From positions 250,127 through 314,126 of the forward strand of contig NZ_RCYZ01000003.1 of NCBI RefSeq assembly GCF_006439025.1: a DNA stretch of 64,000 bases, given 5' to 3'. Shown here in pieces: positions 1-8,367 of this stretch. The stretch's first letter is position 1; each line of letters starts with the position of its first letter. The notes under the pieces were generated by a model, which was given only the letters and a program-made list of their open reading frames with translations, was not told the origin of the DNA and ran no database searches. Source of the stretch: Hymenobacter nivis (lineage in GTDB: Bacteria > Bacteroidota > Bacteroidia > Cytophagales > Hymenobacteraceae). The translations under genes were made by a program, and so were the position numbers.

Positions 1-869
1 CGCTGCTGGGCTGGCCCGGTGGCCGGGTGGTGGCCGTCGTCACGGCCCCCGACCGGCCCGCTGGGCGCGGCCGCCAGCTCCAGGCCTCGGCCGTGAAGGC
101 CGCCGCCGAGGGCCACGGCCTGCCCGTGCTGCAACCCACCAACCTAAAGTCGCCCGAATTCCAGGCCGAATTAAAAAGCTACGGCGCTGATTTGCAAGTA
201 GTGGTGGCCTTCCGGATGCTGCCCGAGGCGGTGTGGGCCATGCCGCGGCTGGGCTCCATCAACATTCACGCCTCGCTGCTGCCGCAGTACCGCGGGGCGG
301 CCCCCATCAACTGGGCCCTCATCCGGGGCGAAACGGAAACCGGCGTGAGCAGCTTCTTTTTGCGCCACGAAATCGACACCGGCGACCTGATTTTCCAGGA
401 CCGCGTGGCCATCCTGCCCGAGGATGATTTCGGCACGCTCTACACCAAGCTCCAGCACGCCGGGGCCCTGCTGGCGCGCCGCTCGGTGGAGGCCCTGGCC
501 GCCGGCACCGCCCCCAGCCTGCCCCAGCAAATGGACGGCGACCTGCGCCCGGCTCCCAAAATCAGCAAGGAAACCGGCCGGCTCGACCTCACCCAGTCGG
601 CCGTCGATTTGGTGAACCTGGTGCGGGGCCTCTCCCCGGTGCCCACGGCCTTCGCGCCGCTGCCCGACGGCCGCACGCTCAAAATATTCCGCGCTGGGGC
701 CCTACCCGCGGGCTCGCAGGAAGAACCCGGCACCTGGGCCACCGACGGCCGCCGCTACCTGCGCGTGCGCGCCGCCGACGGCTGGCTCGACCTGCTCGAC
801 GTGCAGGCCGAGGGCAAAAAACGCATGAGCGTGGAGGAGTTTTTACGGGGTAATAAACTGGTTTTCTGA
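1..869 (+). CDS. fmt: Methionyl-tRNA formyltransferase, 5' end missing
   Basis: Transfers a formyl group from 10-formyl-tetrahydrofolate to initiator Met-tRNA in the cytoplasm. The reading frame is open from base 3, so the N-terminus lies upstream of the window. The family signature SLLPQYRGAAPINWA is present (codons near 270-310), followed by HEIDTGDLIFQ, which is typical of the formyltransferase core. The remainder is the C-terminal OB-fold-type domain ending at TGA 867-869. The folA start codon follows after one base, so the two are probably co-transcribed; both belong to folate one-carbon metabolism. Assignment is firm; only the start is unknown. Confidence 0.95.
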   Translation, partial: LLGWPGGRVVAVVTAPDRPAGRGRQLQASAVKAAAEGHGLPVLQPTNLKSPEFQAELKSYGADLQVVVAFRMLPEAVWAMPRLGSINIHASLLPQYRGAAPINWALIRGETETGVSSFFLRHEIDTGDLIFQDRVAILPEDDFGTLYTKLQHAGALLARRSVEALAAGTAPSLPQQMDGDLRPAPKISKETGRLDLTQSAVDLVNLVRGLSPVPTAFAPLPDGRTLKIFRAGALPAGSQEEPGTWATDGRRYLRVRAADGWLDLLDVQAEGKKRMSVEEFLRGNKLVF

Positions 870-870
870 G

Positions 871-1362
871 ATGGTAGCATTGGTAGTGGCCGTGGCCGAT
901 AACGACGTGATTGGCCGCGATGGGCAGCTGCCCTGGGGCCGGATGAAAACCGATTTGCAGCACTTCAAGGCCCTCACGCTGGGGCATCCGGTGGTGATGG
1001 GCCGCAAAACCTACGACAGCATCGGCCGGGCCCTGCCGGGCCGCCCCAACCTGGTGGTGACGCGCCAGGCCGGCTGGGCCGCGCCCGGCTGCGAGGCCGT
1101 GGCGTCGGTGCTGGGGGCCCTGGCCCGCGCCCAAGAGCTTGATAATGAAATGGTATGCGTCATCGGCGGCGGCGAAATCTACCGCGAAGCCCTGAACGCG
1201 GCCGACGTGGTGTACCTCACCGAAGTGCACCACGCCTTTGAGGGCGACGCCACCTTCCCGGCCCTCTCCCCCACCGCGTGGCGCGAGGAAACCCGCGAAC
1301 GGCACGAAGCCGACGCCGATAACCCCTACGCTTTCAGCTTCGTGACGCTGCGCCGCCGCTGA
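871..1362 (+). CDS. folA: Dihydrofolate reductase
   Basis: 163 residues, the normal length of bacterial DHFR, which reduces dihydrofolate to tetrahydrofolate with NADPH. Visible motifs are the N-terminal ALVVAVADNDVIGRDGQLPW with the substrate-loop Trp, the following acidic contact in KTDLQHFKALT, and the NADPH-binding VVMGRKTYDSIG. A second nucleotide-contact region, CVIGGGEIYREAL, comes near residue 95-105. The ATG is one base after the fmt stop, so translational coupling is likely. No unusual insertions are seen. Confidence 0.95.
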   Translation: MVALVVAVADNDVIGRDGQLPWGRMKTDLQHFKALTLGHPVVMGRKTYDSIGRALPGRPNLVVTRQAGWAAPGCEAVASVLGALARAQELDNEMVCVIGGGEIYREALNAADVVYLTEVHHAFEGDATFPALSPTAWREETRERHEADADNPYAFSFVTLRRR

Positions 1363-1387
1363 GCCGGGGCCCCTATTTTCTTTGCTA

Positions 1388-1795
1388 ATGGACATCCGGC
1401 CCATTCCCTTTGCCGCCACGTACCCGCTACGCCACCAGGTGCTGTGGCCCGATAAGCCGGTGGAATACTGCCACCTGCCCGATGACCCGACGGGCCAGCA
1501 CTTCGGCGCATTTCAGGGCGAGGAGCTGGTGGCGGTGATTTCGCTGTTCGTGCCGGGGCCCCTGGCGCAGTTCCGCAAGTTTGCCACCCGGCCCGACTGC
1601 CAGGGACGGGGGCTGGGCACGGCGTTGCTACGCCACGTGCTAGCGGAGGCGGCCCGGCTGGGGGCCCAGCGCATTTGGTGCAGCGCCCGGCTGGCCACGC
1701 TGCCGTTCTACGAGCGGTTCGGCCTGGGACCCGACGGGCCGGCTTACGAAAAGGAGGGCATCCCCTACGTGCGGCTGCAGAAGGAATTGCCGTAA
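1388..1795 (+). CDS. GNAT family N-acetyltransferase
   Basis: 135-residue single-domain protein. The acetyl-CoA pyrophosphate-binding motif appears as CQGRGLGTALLRHVL, and the C-terminal part has the LPFYERFGL pattern of the GNAT fold. The substrate cannot be told from sequence. The ATG at 1388 is chosen over an in-frame TTG six bases upstream. It is 25 bases downstream of folA and is probably the last gene of the fmt-folA unit, which ends at the hairpin just after it. A TTTCTTTG sequence just before the ATG resembles the Bacteroidota -7 element at 7 of 8 positions, so a separate promoter is possible. Confidence 0.85.
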   Translation: MDIRPIPFAATYPLRHQVLWPDKPVEYCHLPDDPTGQHFGAFQGEELVAVISLFVPGPLAQFRKFATRPDCQGRGLGTALLRHVLAEAARLGAQRIWCSARLATLPFYERFGLGPDGPAYEKEGIPYVRLQKELP

Positions 1796-1811
1796 CCCGG
1801 AGCCCTAAAGT

Positions 1812-1851
1812 GCACAAAAAAAGCCGCCCATTTAGGCGGCTTTTTTTGTGC
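1812..1851. terminator. Bidirectional intrinsic terminator
   Basis: Perfect 17-bp inverted repeat: GCACAAAAAAAGCCGCC at 1812-1828 and its complement at 1835-1851, with a 6-base loop. The stem gives an A-tract before and a T-tract after the G+C core on both strands. It can therefore terminate both the rightward GNAT gene and the leftward porU2-type gene that converge here. Confidence 0.93.
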
Positions 1852-1869
1852 GTTGGCAGTTGGCTACAA

Positions 1870-4800
1870 TTAGCGCAGCAGCACCAGCTTGCCCCAGTCG
1901 TTCTTAAACGCTTGGTCGCCGCTGGTGGCGCGCTGCGAGAACTTGCCGTCCGGGTCGTCGAGGCTGACGCGGTAGAGGTAGGTGCCGTTGGCGAGGCGGT
2001 CGCCGTACTGGTCGGTGCCGTCCCAGGCAAAATCGGTGAGGTTATTGCCCAGGTGAATATTGCCCAGCTCGCCCATGAAAATCTCGCGCACCACGCGCCC
2101 CGTCAGGGTCATGATCTGGATTTTCATATTGCGCGGCAGCTCCTGGCCCGTCACCGTGAACACGAAGCGCGCTTTGCTCGTCACTGGGTTCGGGTAGGGG
2201 TACACGTTGGTGATTTGCGAGGCGTTCACGACCGTGAATTTCACCTGGAACTCCTGGGCGGCGGCGCTGAGGTTGGCCGTGTTGCGGCCCTGCGCGCGCA
2301 GGGTGTAGGTGCCGTCGGGCAGCGGGGTGGTGCGGCCGGGATGGTAGTCGAGGTAGGCCGTGCTACCGGCCGCAGTGGTTTCCACACGGAAGGTGGCGTC
2401 GGGGCCCAGCACATTCACGGCCGTGGCCGGGCCAGTGCCCGATTGCAGGTACACGGTGAAGGCCGAGGCGTCGGCCAAGGGCCGCAGCTTGTCGGTATCG
2501 GTGAGCTGGAGAGTGACTATGGGGCGCGGCGACACGATTTCGCCGTTTAGGATGTGGCGGCCGTCGAAGGCCACGTCGAGCACCGGCGGCACGCTCGTGC
2601 TGCCCACCTGGAAGGGCGCCAGGTTCAACTCATTGTTGACGTGGGTGAGCTCGGGCAAGGCCTTGGGATCAGTGGGGGCCACCGGCAACGGGTTGAACGT
2701 CACCCGTGTGGACAGGTTACCGAACTTGCCGGTGAGGGGCACTTCTACGTTCTGGACCAGGATGGCGTCGGGCTGCAAGGGCGCCGTCACGGTCTGGACC
2801 ACCGAGGCCACCTGGGTGTTGGTATTGCTGTCGAACACCTCCGTTTTCACCCGCATGGGGGCCCCAAAGGGCAGCGCCGACACGTTCTCAAACTGCACCG
2901 GGAAGGCGAGCTTGCCGTTGCCGGCGGCCTGGGCCAGCAGCGCGGCGGGCGCGTAGGTGGCGGCCGGCACCAGGTCGCGCCGCACGATGCCCTCGGGCAC
3001 GCCGGTGTAGAGCACCAGCCACTCGCGCAGCTGCGGAGCCACGCGGTTGGTGTCGGCCACGCTCAGCTCCAGCTGTAGGTACGGGTACTCAGTGGCCGAT
3101 ATGCCGGCCAGCGAAAACCGCGACGACGGCACGTTGGCGTTCAGCTCTTTGGTAACACCGTTGGCGTCGATGCCCAGCAGGCGCAGCCGGAAGCTGCTGG
3201 AGCCGTTGGCGCGCGTGACTTGGTGCAGCAGCGTTTTCCACTCCTGCGCCGGGCCGATGCGGGCCGAGGTGATAGTGGCCCGCGTGTTCTGCGCGTCAAA
3301 CGCCCAGCGGCCGTTGGGGCCCGCCACGGTGGCGCCCTTCAGCGTGTTGCGCTGGAGTTGGGCGTAGTGGCTCTGCGACCAGCCGCTGGCCCCGTCGATG
3401 ACGCGGAACGAGCTGGTGGCCCAGCGGCCGTCTTCGCCCGCGGCGGCGGCGGCAAAGCGGACGCGCCAGTACCACACCACGCTGTCGCGCCCGGCAATGG
3501 CGGGCAGCGCGGGCCGCCAGCTCACCAGCAGCGGGGCCGTGATGTCGGTGCGCTGCACAAGGGGGCTGTTGAAGGCCGCAGTCGTGTCCAGCTCCACATT
3601 AAAGAGTCGGGGGGCCCCGTTGGGGTCGTTGGTCTGGGCCACCAGGCGGGGCGTGCGATTGGGCACAATGGCAAATTCGGGCGGGTTCAGCGCCGTCACG
3701 CCGCCTTGCAAAAAGGTGTAGCTGAGCGTGGCCGTGTTGTTGGTTTCGTCTAGTTCGGCCACCTTTTTCTGGTAGTCCAGCTCCACCGTGAATTGGTTGT
3801 TGCCGAACACGTTCACGCCGTTTACCACCGTGTTGGTGATGGGGAAGGCGTACACCGTATCGCGCCGGAAGGCCTGGCGGAACACTTGGGTGTACACGTC
3901 GTCGGGCCGACTGGTGCCCACGTAGCTGCGCGTCACCCGAATCTCGACCGGCTCGCGGGTGACCTTGCCGGGGTTGCTCACGCCGATGTTCAGCAGAAAC
4001 GAGGCCGAGGCCGCCGTCACGTCGGTGGGCGGGTTGGCCGAGGCCACGGCCAGGGCCGCGCTGCTGGCCACAAAGTCGGGCTTGGCCGGCGCGTACAGCG
4101 TCAGGGCGGGGTCGCCCTGCCAACCGGTGCCCAGCAGCTGCTCAATGCCCACGTCGTCCTTAAAGGAAGGCAGCTTCTGGAGCCGGCTCACCATCTCGTC
4201 GTGCACCGCCGTGACGGGCTGGCCGTAGTACCGGGCGTCATTCAGCATGAGCCGGTAAATGGTGTCCTGCGAGGTGGCCAGCCGGTCGGGGTAGCTGAAG
4301 CCGTACTCGCCGAGCGAGCCCAGGGCCCCGGCGCTGGGCACATTAAAGAGCCAGTCTTCGACGCGGGTGTAGCCGGTGGTGAAGGTGTGGTTGCCCGCGC
4401 AGCCGTTCAGAAACAGCATGGGGTACTTGCCCGCGTTGGTGTAGCCGCTGCCCGCGTCGGCGGGGGTGCCAAAGTCGAGCAGGAAATGGTTGTTGGAGCC
4501 GTGGCCGAAAAACGTGATGAATGAGAGGCCCGCGTTCAACTCGGTGGCGATGTTGACGGGCACGGGCAAGGCGCTGGTTACCTCGCGGGTGGTGACGGTG
4601 CCGCCAAAAAAGGGCTGCTCTACGCGCACCTTGCCGCGGTCCATCGTGGCCCGGAAGTCGTCGGTTTCGGTCTTGTCGGTGCCGGCCACCAGGTGCAGCA
4701 CGTTTTTGCGCCACGGGGCCAGGCCCAGCGCCTCGTGCTCCTTCAGCTTGGCCAGGTAGGTGAGCACTTGTTGCTCGTTCACCACCGTGAGGCGGCCGGT

Positions 4801-6474
4801 GCGAATCTTGGCCCGGTAGTCACCGGCCCGGAAATCGGCCGATATCATGTTATCCGACACGGCCCGCGAGCTGGTGGGAATCAGGTCGAAGCCCATTTCG
4901 CCGGCGGTGCGGAAAAGGCGGCCTCCGTAGGACGATTCGCTGGGCACGATGCCCTTGCCCAGCAGCAGCATGTAGCGGTTGGGGTTGGTGGGGGCCCCGG
5001 CCACCAGCCACAGGCTAAAGTGGCGCAGCGCTAGCCACGACCGCTCGCCGTAGTGGAACTGGTCGTAGAGCTGCGGGGCCGTCACCACCAGCGTGTCGTA
5101 GGCCCCGCCGGCCGCCGAGGCCCGGTAGCCCGCGTACAGCCGCGGTGCCTTGGAGGCCCCGTACACCTGCGGGTGCGTGACGATGGCGAAGGTGGCCCGG
5201 GCGTTGAGGGCCCGGAACACGAGGCGGCGGGGCGCGGCGGGCACTTCGGCCGCGGCGGCATCGGCCAGCAGCAGGCGGCGCGACTGCGCGGCGGTGGCGC
5301 TCGGAAACACGAAGCGGCGGCCCAGGGCCCCCAGCGCGGTGGCGGCGGCGGGCGCAATGCGCTGCACGTTCCAGGGGTCGTGCACGTCGTAGCCACGGGC
5401 GGTGGCCGGGATGCTGTCTACTTCAAATGCGGCCGGCGCGCTCAGCGTAGAATCGCTCCGGAAAAACTGGGGGCCCCCTTTGAACCAGCGGCTGGCCTGG
5501 GGCACCACTGCCCGCAGGAACGACACGCGGAAGGCGTCGCGGGTGCTGCTGCTGGTGCTGGTAACCGGCACCGAGCACCGGATGCGCACCGTGCCGTCGG
5601 CCCCCACATCGGAGCGCAGCAGCGCGAAGCGGCGCGTCACGTTGTCGTAGTTGCTGTAAGTGACGGTGCCCAGCGTACGGAACACGGTGGGGTTGGCCGG
5701 GTTGGCCACCGCTACTTGGGTGAAGTGCGGCACCAGCGTGCCGCCGCTCAGGCCCACCTCAATGGTGGGAGCCGGCGCGGGGCCCGTGCCCGGCACGGCG
5801 CGCAGCCCGCCCACCACGCCATCAAAAATGCCGTTGCCGTTGCCCGCCCCCGGCGTGGTGCTGGAGCGAAAGCCCTCGCTCGAGCCCAGCCAGGGCAAAA
5901 ACGTGACCTGGTTGGGCCCCACCGGGTCTTCCACGTAGGCGTTCACGATGGGCTGGGCCGGGGCGTATAGCCACCATGCCTGGGGCGTGCCCCCACCGGC
6001 CGACTGCGACTCGGCCATGCGCCGGCCCTGGGGCCCCGAGGGGCCCGGGTAGGTGAGGAAATAGGCGGCCGTATCGGTATAGAAGCTGTAGAGCTGGTGG
6101 GGCTGGTCGCCGTTGGCGCGGTAGAGGTCGCGGTCGAGGACGCCGTCGTTGCGCTGGCCGTAGAACTCCAGGTACGTGCTGGCGTCGAACGTGGTGGGGG
6201 CCCCGCCCTGGTACACGGCCAGCTCCTTGCCGCGCCGCCACAGCTGCAAGCGGCTGGGGTCGAGGCCATTGCTGAGGCCGGCCTTGGTCAGGTAGGCGTA
6301 GTCAAGGCGGTAGAGGGCGTCGCGGGTAATCTTGATTTTGTAATACGTCTGGCCCGGCGCAATCCACTCGTTGCCGTAGGGCCCCGACTGCGCCTGCACC
6401 GCGCCGCCGCTCAGCAGCAGCAGCCAGGCGCAGACAGCCCATTGCACCATTTTGCGGGTAGTAAGTTGTTTCAT
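1870..6474 (-). CDS. porU2: Type IX secretion C25-family sortase, PorU2-like
   Basis: 1534 residues. The signal peptide (about residues 1-28) ends in AVQAQ. The N-terminal segment beginning GNEWIAPGQTYYKIKIT resembles PorU2-type sequences. The central gingipain-like peptidase C25 domain carries the catalytic pair: His658 in ITFFGHGSNNHF and Cys692 in MLFLNGCAGNH. Several beta-rich Ig-like modules follow, then a C-terminal FlgD/T9SS-type domain with NVYPYPNPVTSKARF and GTYLYRVSL. PorU-type sortases remove the C-terminal signal of T9SS cargo and attach cargo to the cell surface. It is longer than classical PorU (about 1100-1300 residues), which favours the PorU2 label. The PorV-type gene lies immediately upstream on the same strand. 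Confidence 0.88.
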   Translation of the reverse strand: MKQLTTRKMVQWAVCAWLLLLSGGAVQAQSGPYGNEWIAPGQTYYKIKITRDALYRLDYAYLTKAGLSNGLDPSRLQLWRRGKELAVYQGGAPTTFDASTYLEFYGQRNDGVLDRDLYRANGDQPHQLYSFYTDTAAYFLTYPGPSGPQGRRMAESQSAGGGTPQAWWLYAPAQPIVNAYVEDPVGPNQVTFLPWLGSSEGFRSSTTPGAGNGNGIFDGVVGGLRAVPGTGPAPAPTIEVGLSGGTLVPHFTQVAVANPANPTVFRTLGTVTYSNYDNVTRRFALLRSDVGADGTVRIRCSVPVTSTSSSTRDAFRVSFLRAVVPQASRWFKGGPQFFRSDSTLSAPAAFEVDSIPATARGYDVHDPWNVQRIAPAAATALGALGRRFVFPSATAAQSRRLLLADAAAAEVPAAPRRLVFRALNARATFAIVTHPQVYGASKAPRLYAGYRASAAGGAYDTLVVTAPQLYDQFHYGERSWLALRHFSLWLVAGAPTNPNRYMLLLGKGIVPSESSYGGRLFRTAGEMGFDLIPTSSRAVSDNMISADFRAGDYRAKIRTGRLTVVNEQQVLTYLAKLKEHEALGLAPWRKNVLHLVAGTDKTETDDFRATMDRGKVRVEQPFFGGTVTTREVTSALPVPVNIATELNAGLSFITFFGHGSNNHFLLDFGTPADAGSGYTNAGKYPMLFLNGCAGNHTFTTGYTRVEDWLFNVPSAGALGSLGEYGFSYPDRLATSQDTIYRLMLNDARYYGQPVTAVHDEMVSRLQKLPSFKDDVGIEQLLGTGWQGDPALTLYAPAKPDFVASSAALAVASANPPTDVTAASASFLLNIGVSNPGKVTREPVEIRVTRSYVGTSRPDDVYTQVFRQAFRRDTVYAFPITNTVVNGVNVFGNNQFTVELDYQKKVAELDETNNTATLSYTFLQGGVTALNPPEFAIVPNRTPRLVAQTNDPNGAPRLFNVELDTTAAFNSPLVQRTDITAPLLVSWRPALPAIAGRDSVVWYWRVRFAAAAAGEDGRWATSSFRVIDGASGWSQSHYAQLQRNTLKGATVAGPNGRWAFDAQNTRATITSARIGPAQEWKTLLHQVTRANGSSSFRLRLLGIDANGVTKELNANVPSSRFSLAGISATEYPYLQLELSVADTNRVAPQLREWLVLYTGVPEGIVRRDLVPAATYAPAALLAQAAGNGKLAFPVQFENVSALPFGAPMRVKTEVFDSNTNTQVASVVQTVTAPLQPDAILVQNVEVPLTGKFGNLSTRVTFNPLPVAPTDPKALPELTHVNNELNLAPFQVGSTSVPPVLDVAFDGRHILNGEIVSPRPIVTLQLTDTDKLRPLADASAFTVYLQSGTGPATAVNVLGPDATFRVETTAAGSTAYLDYHPGRTTPLPDGTYTLRAQGRNTANLSAAAQEFQVKFTVVNASQITNVYPYPNPVTSKARFVFTVTGQELPRNMKIQIMTLTGRVVREIFMGELGNIHLGNNLTDFAWDGTDQYGDRLANGTYLYRVSLDDPDGKFSQRATSGDQAFKNDWGKLVLLR

Positions 6475-6542
6475 AGCCTAATGAATACACCCGGCCGTCG
6501 CCCCGGCCGGTAAGTTGGAAGGATATAGCAGCAAATAGTCGG

Positions 6543-7649
6543 TTATTTAAAGCCGTAGCCCAGGCTTACAATCAGCGAGTTGGTTTGCGAGCTTTGGCCC
6601 AGGGCCTCCACCGCGAGGCGCGACAGGGCCAGGTCCACGCGCAGGCCGCTGATGGCCACGCCGGCCCCCAGGCTGTACTGCCCTTTCCACGGCTGGGCGC
6701 CGCTGAAATCGGTGATTTTCTGAAAGTTGCCGGCCCCGCCGCGCAAGAACACCAGGTTTTTGTAGCCCAGCTCCACGCCGGCGCGCGGGTCCACACTCAC
6801 CACGCCGGTGGACACGAGCGTGCCGCGCTGGCCGTCGGTGGTGGTTTCCAGGTCCACGGCCACCAGGGCGGTGAACTGTTGGGGCAGCTTGAACTGCCGG
6901 CCCACGCCCAGCACCAGGCGCGGCAGCGTGATTTCGTTGCGGTTCGACGGAATCGGGTCGTTCGAGCCGTAGAGCACCGCGCTGCGGTAGTAGTCGGCGT
7001 TGATGCTCCAGGCGGTGAAGGTGGTGGTCACGTCGCGGGCGGTGAGGCCCAGCTGCCAGCCCTTGTGGCGGTACTGCACGCCCAGGTCCACCCCGAAGCC
7101 GTAGGCGTTGGCGAAGCTGCCCACGTTGCGGTACACAATTTTCGCGTTGGCCCCCACGGTGAGGCCCTCCACCTGCCCAATTTTGCGGGCGTAGGAGAGC
7201 AGCATGGCGTAGTCGGCCACTGAGAAGTACGTGATTTTGTCGTACTGAATGTATCCGTACTCGTTGATGAGGTTGCGCGTATCGGCAATGTTGTCAACGC
7301 CCAAGCGCATGATGCTCACGCCGATGGCGCTCTTGTCGTCGAGCGGCATCGAGAACGCGGCGTAGTCGTTCTTCACGATGCCCGAGAACAGCTCGGAGTG
7401 CATCAGCACGCCGTCGTACTTGTGGGTTTGGTTGGCCAGGCCGGCGGGGTTCCAGTAGCCGGCTGTGGCGTCGTCGGCCAGGCCCACCTGCACCTTGCCC
7501 ATGCCCAGGGCCCGGGCCCCCACCCCCAGGTTGAGAAACTCGTTGCTGTACTTGGGCGCGGTGGTGCTTTGGGCAGCGGCGGGCAGGGCCAGGGCCCCGA
7601 GGGCCAGGGCCCCCAGCCACCGCCGAGCAGCGGCGTAGCGTTGGGTCAT
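6543..7649 (-). CDS. porV2: PorV/PorQ-family outer-membrane protein, PorV2-like
   Basis: 368 residues. A signal peptide ends at LALPAAAQS. The mature start EFLNLGVGARALGMGKVQV followed by DDATAGYWNPAGLA is diagnostic of the PorV/PorQ family of FadL-like beta-barrels. The C-terminus ends in an aromatic (GYGFK), as outer-membrane barrels often do. PorV-type proteins shuttle T9SS cargo to the PorU sortase. The gene is 68 bases upstream of the sortase on the same strand, so the two probably form one operon and one outer-membrane complex. The PorV2 label rests on pairing with a PorU2-type sortase and is less certain than the family. Confidence 0.86.
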   Translation of the reverse strand: MTQRYAAARRWLGALALGALALPAAAQSTTAPKYSNEFLNLGVGARALGMGKVQVGLADDATAGYWNPAGLANQTHKYDGVLMHSELFSGIVKNDYAAFSMPLDDKSAIGVSIMRLGVDNIADTRNLINEYGYIQYDKITYFSVADYAMLLSYARKIGQVEGLTVGANAKIVYRNVGSFANAYGFGVDLGVQYRHKGWQLGLTARDVTTTFTAWSINADYYRSAVLYGSNDPIPSNRNEITLPRLVLGVGRQFKLPQQFTALVAVDLETTTDGQRGTLVSTGVVSVDPRAGVELGYKNLVFLRGGAGNFQKITDFSGAQPWKGQYSLGAGVAISGLRVDLALSRLAVEALGQSSQTNSLIVSLGYGFK

Positions 7650-7891
7650 AATAGATAGGCGGACGGTAGATTTTTCTCGCGGACGGAACGCAAGTTACCG
7701 CTTTCTAGTGCAGGGCGGGGCCCCGGAATCAGACAATTTCCGGTAGTAGGCAGTGCAATTGGCCCCGGCGGGGCCCCCAGTGCGGTTGCGGCGGCAAAAA
7801 TATTTTTCGGGCAAAAAGGGCCTAAACAACCCACTGGGGGCCTTTTGCAATTCCATCTGGGAAAAGCACCATACTATTTTGCAACAGTACC

Positions 7892-7921
7892 TTGCAAAGC
7901 AAAGTACCTACCATACATTTG
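7892..7921 (+). promoter_or_regulatory. Bacteroidota-type promoter with PadR operator candidates
   Basis: TACATTTG at 7914-7921 matches the Bacteroidota -7 consensus TAnnTTTG exactly. TTG at 7892-7894 lies 19 bases upstream, the spacing expected for the -33 element. AGTACCT occurs twice, at 7886-7892 and 7903-7909, and CAGTAC at 7885-7890 is the inverse of GTACTG at 7921-7926. These repeats straddle the promoter and are good candidates for autoregulatory binding by the PadR protein encoded 35 bases downstream. The rest of the 306-base gap 7650-7955 holds no gene that I can see. Confidence 0.8.
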
Positions 7922-7955
7922 TACTGTTCATCACCCACTAGCCCCCTCATCGCCC

Positions 7956-8303
7956 ATGAAACTTGAAAACACCCAGGTGCAGATGCGCAAGGGCATCCTG
8001 GAGTTCTGCATCCTGGAAATCATCGCCCGCGGCGAGGCCTACGCCTCCGACATGCTGGAGGAGCTCACGGCGGCCCGCATGATCGTGGTCGAGGGCACGC
8101 TCTACCCGCTGCTCACGCGCCTCAAAAACGCCGCCCTGCTCGATTACACTTGGAAGGAGAGCACCAGCGGCCCGCCCCGCAAGTACTACATCCTCACCCC
8201 GGCCGGGGCGCAGTTTCTGCAGGAGCTGCGCGACACGTGGGAGGAAATGGCCCTGTCCGTGGGCATCATCCGCCAGGGCCGGCCGCCCGGCGACACCCGC
8301 TGA
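7956..8303 (+). CDS. PadR-family transcriptional regulator
   Basis: 115 residues. The N-terminal winged helix starts with QMRKGILEFCILEII and continues with EGTLYPLLTRLKNAALL, the recognition helix signature of PadR, then the wing PPRKYYILTPAG. It is a short subfamily-2 type with little C-terminal dimerisation arm. ATG 7956 is chosen because the upstream in-frame extension crosses the promoter. It is followed after 64 bases by a PspC-domain protein, a pairing common in Bacteroidota, and probably represses its own operon. The inducing signal is unknown. Confidence 0.92.
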   Translation: MKLENTQVQMRKGILEFCILEIIARGEAYASDMLEELTAARMIVVEGTLYPLLTRLKNAALLDYTWKESTSGPPRKYYILTPAGAQFLQELRDTWEEMALSVGIIRQGRPPGDTR

Positions 8304-8367
8304 TGCGGCCCGCTTTTTTGCCTTTCACTCACCAGTCTCTAACCGGCCTCGTTCGGCCTTCTTTCGC

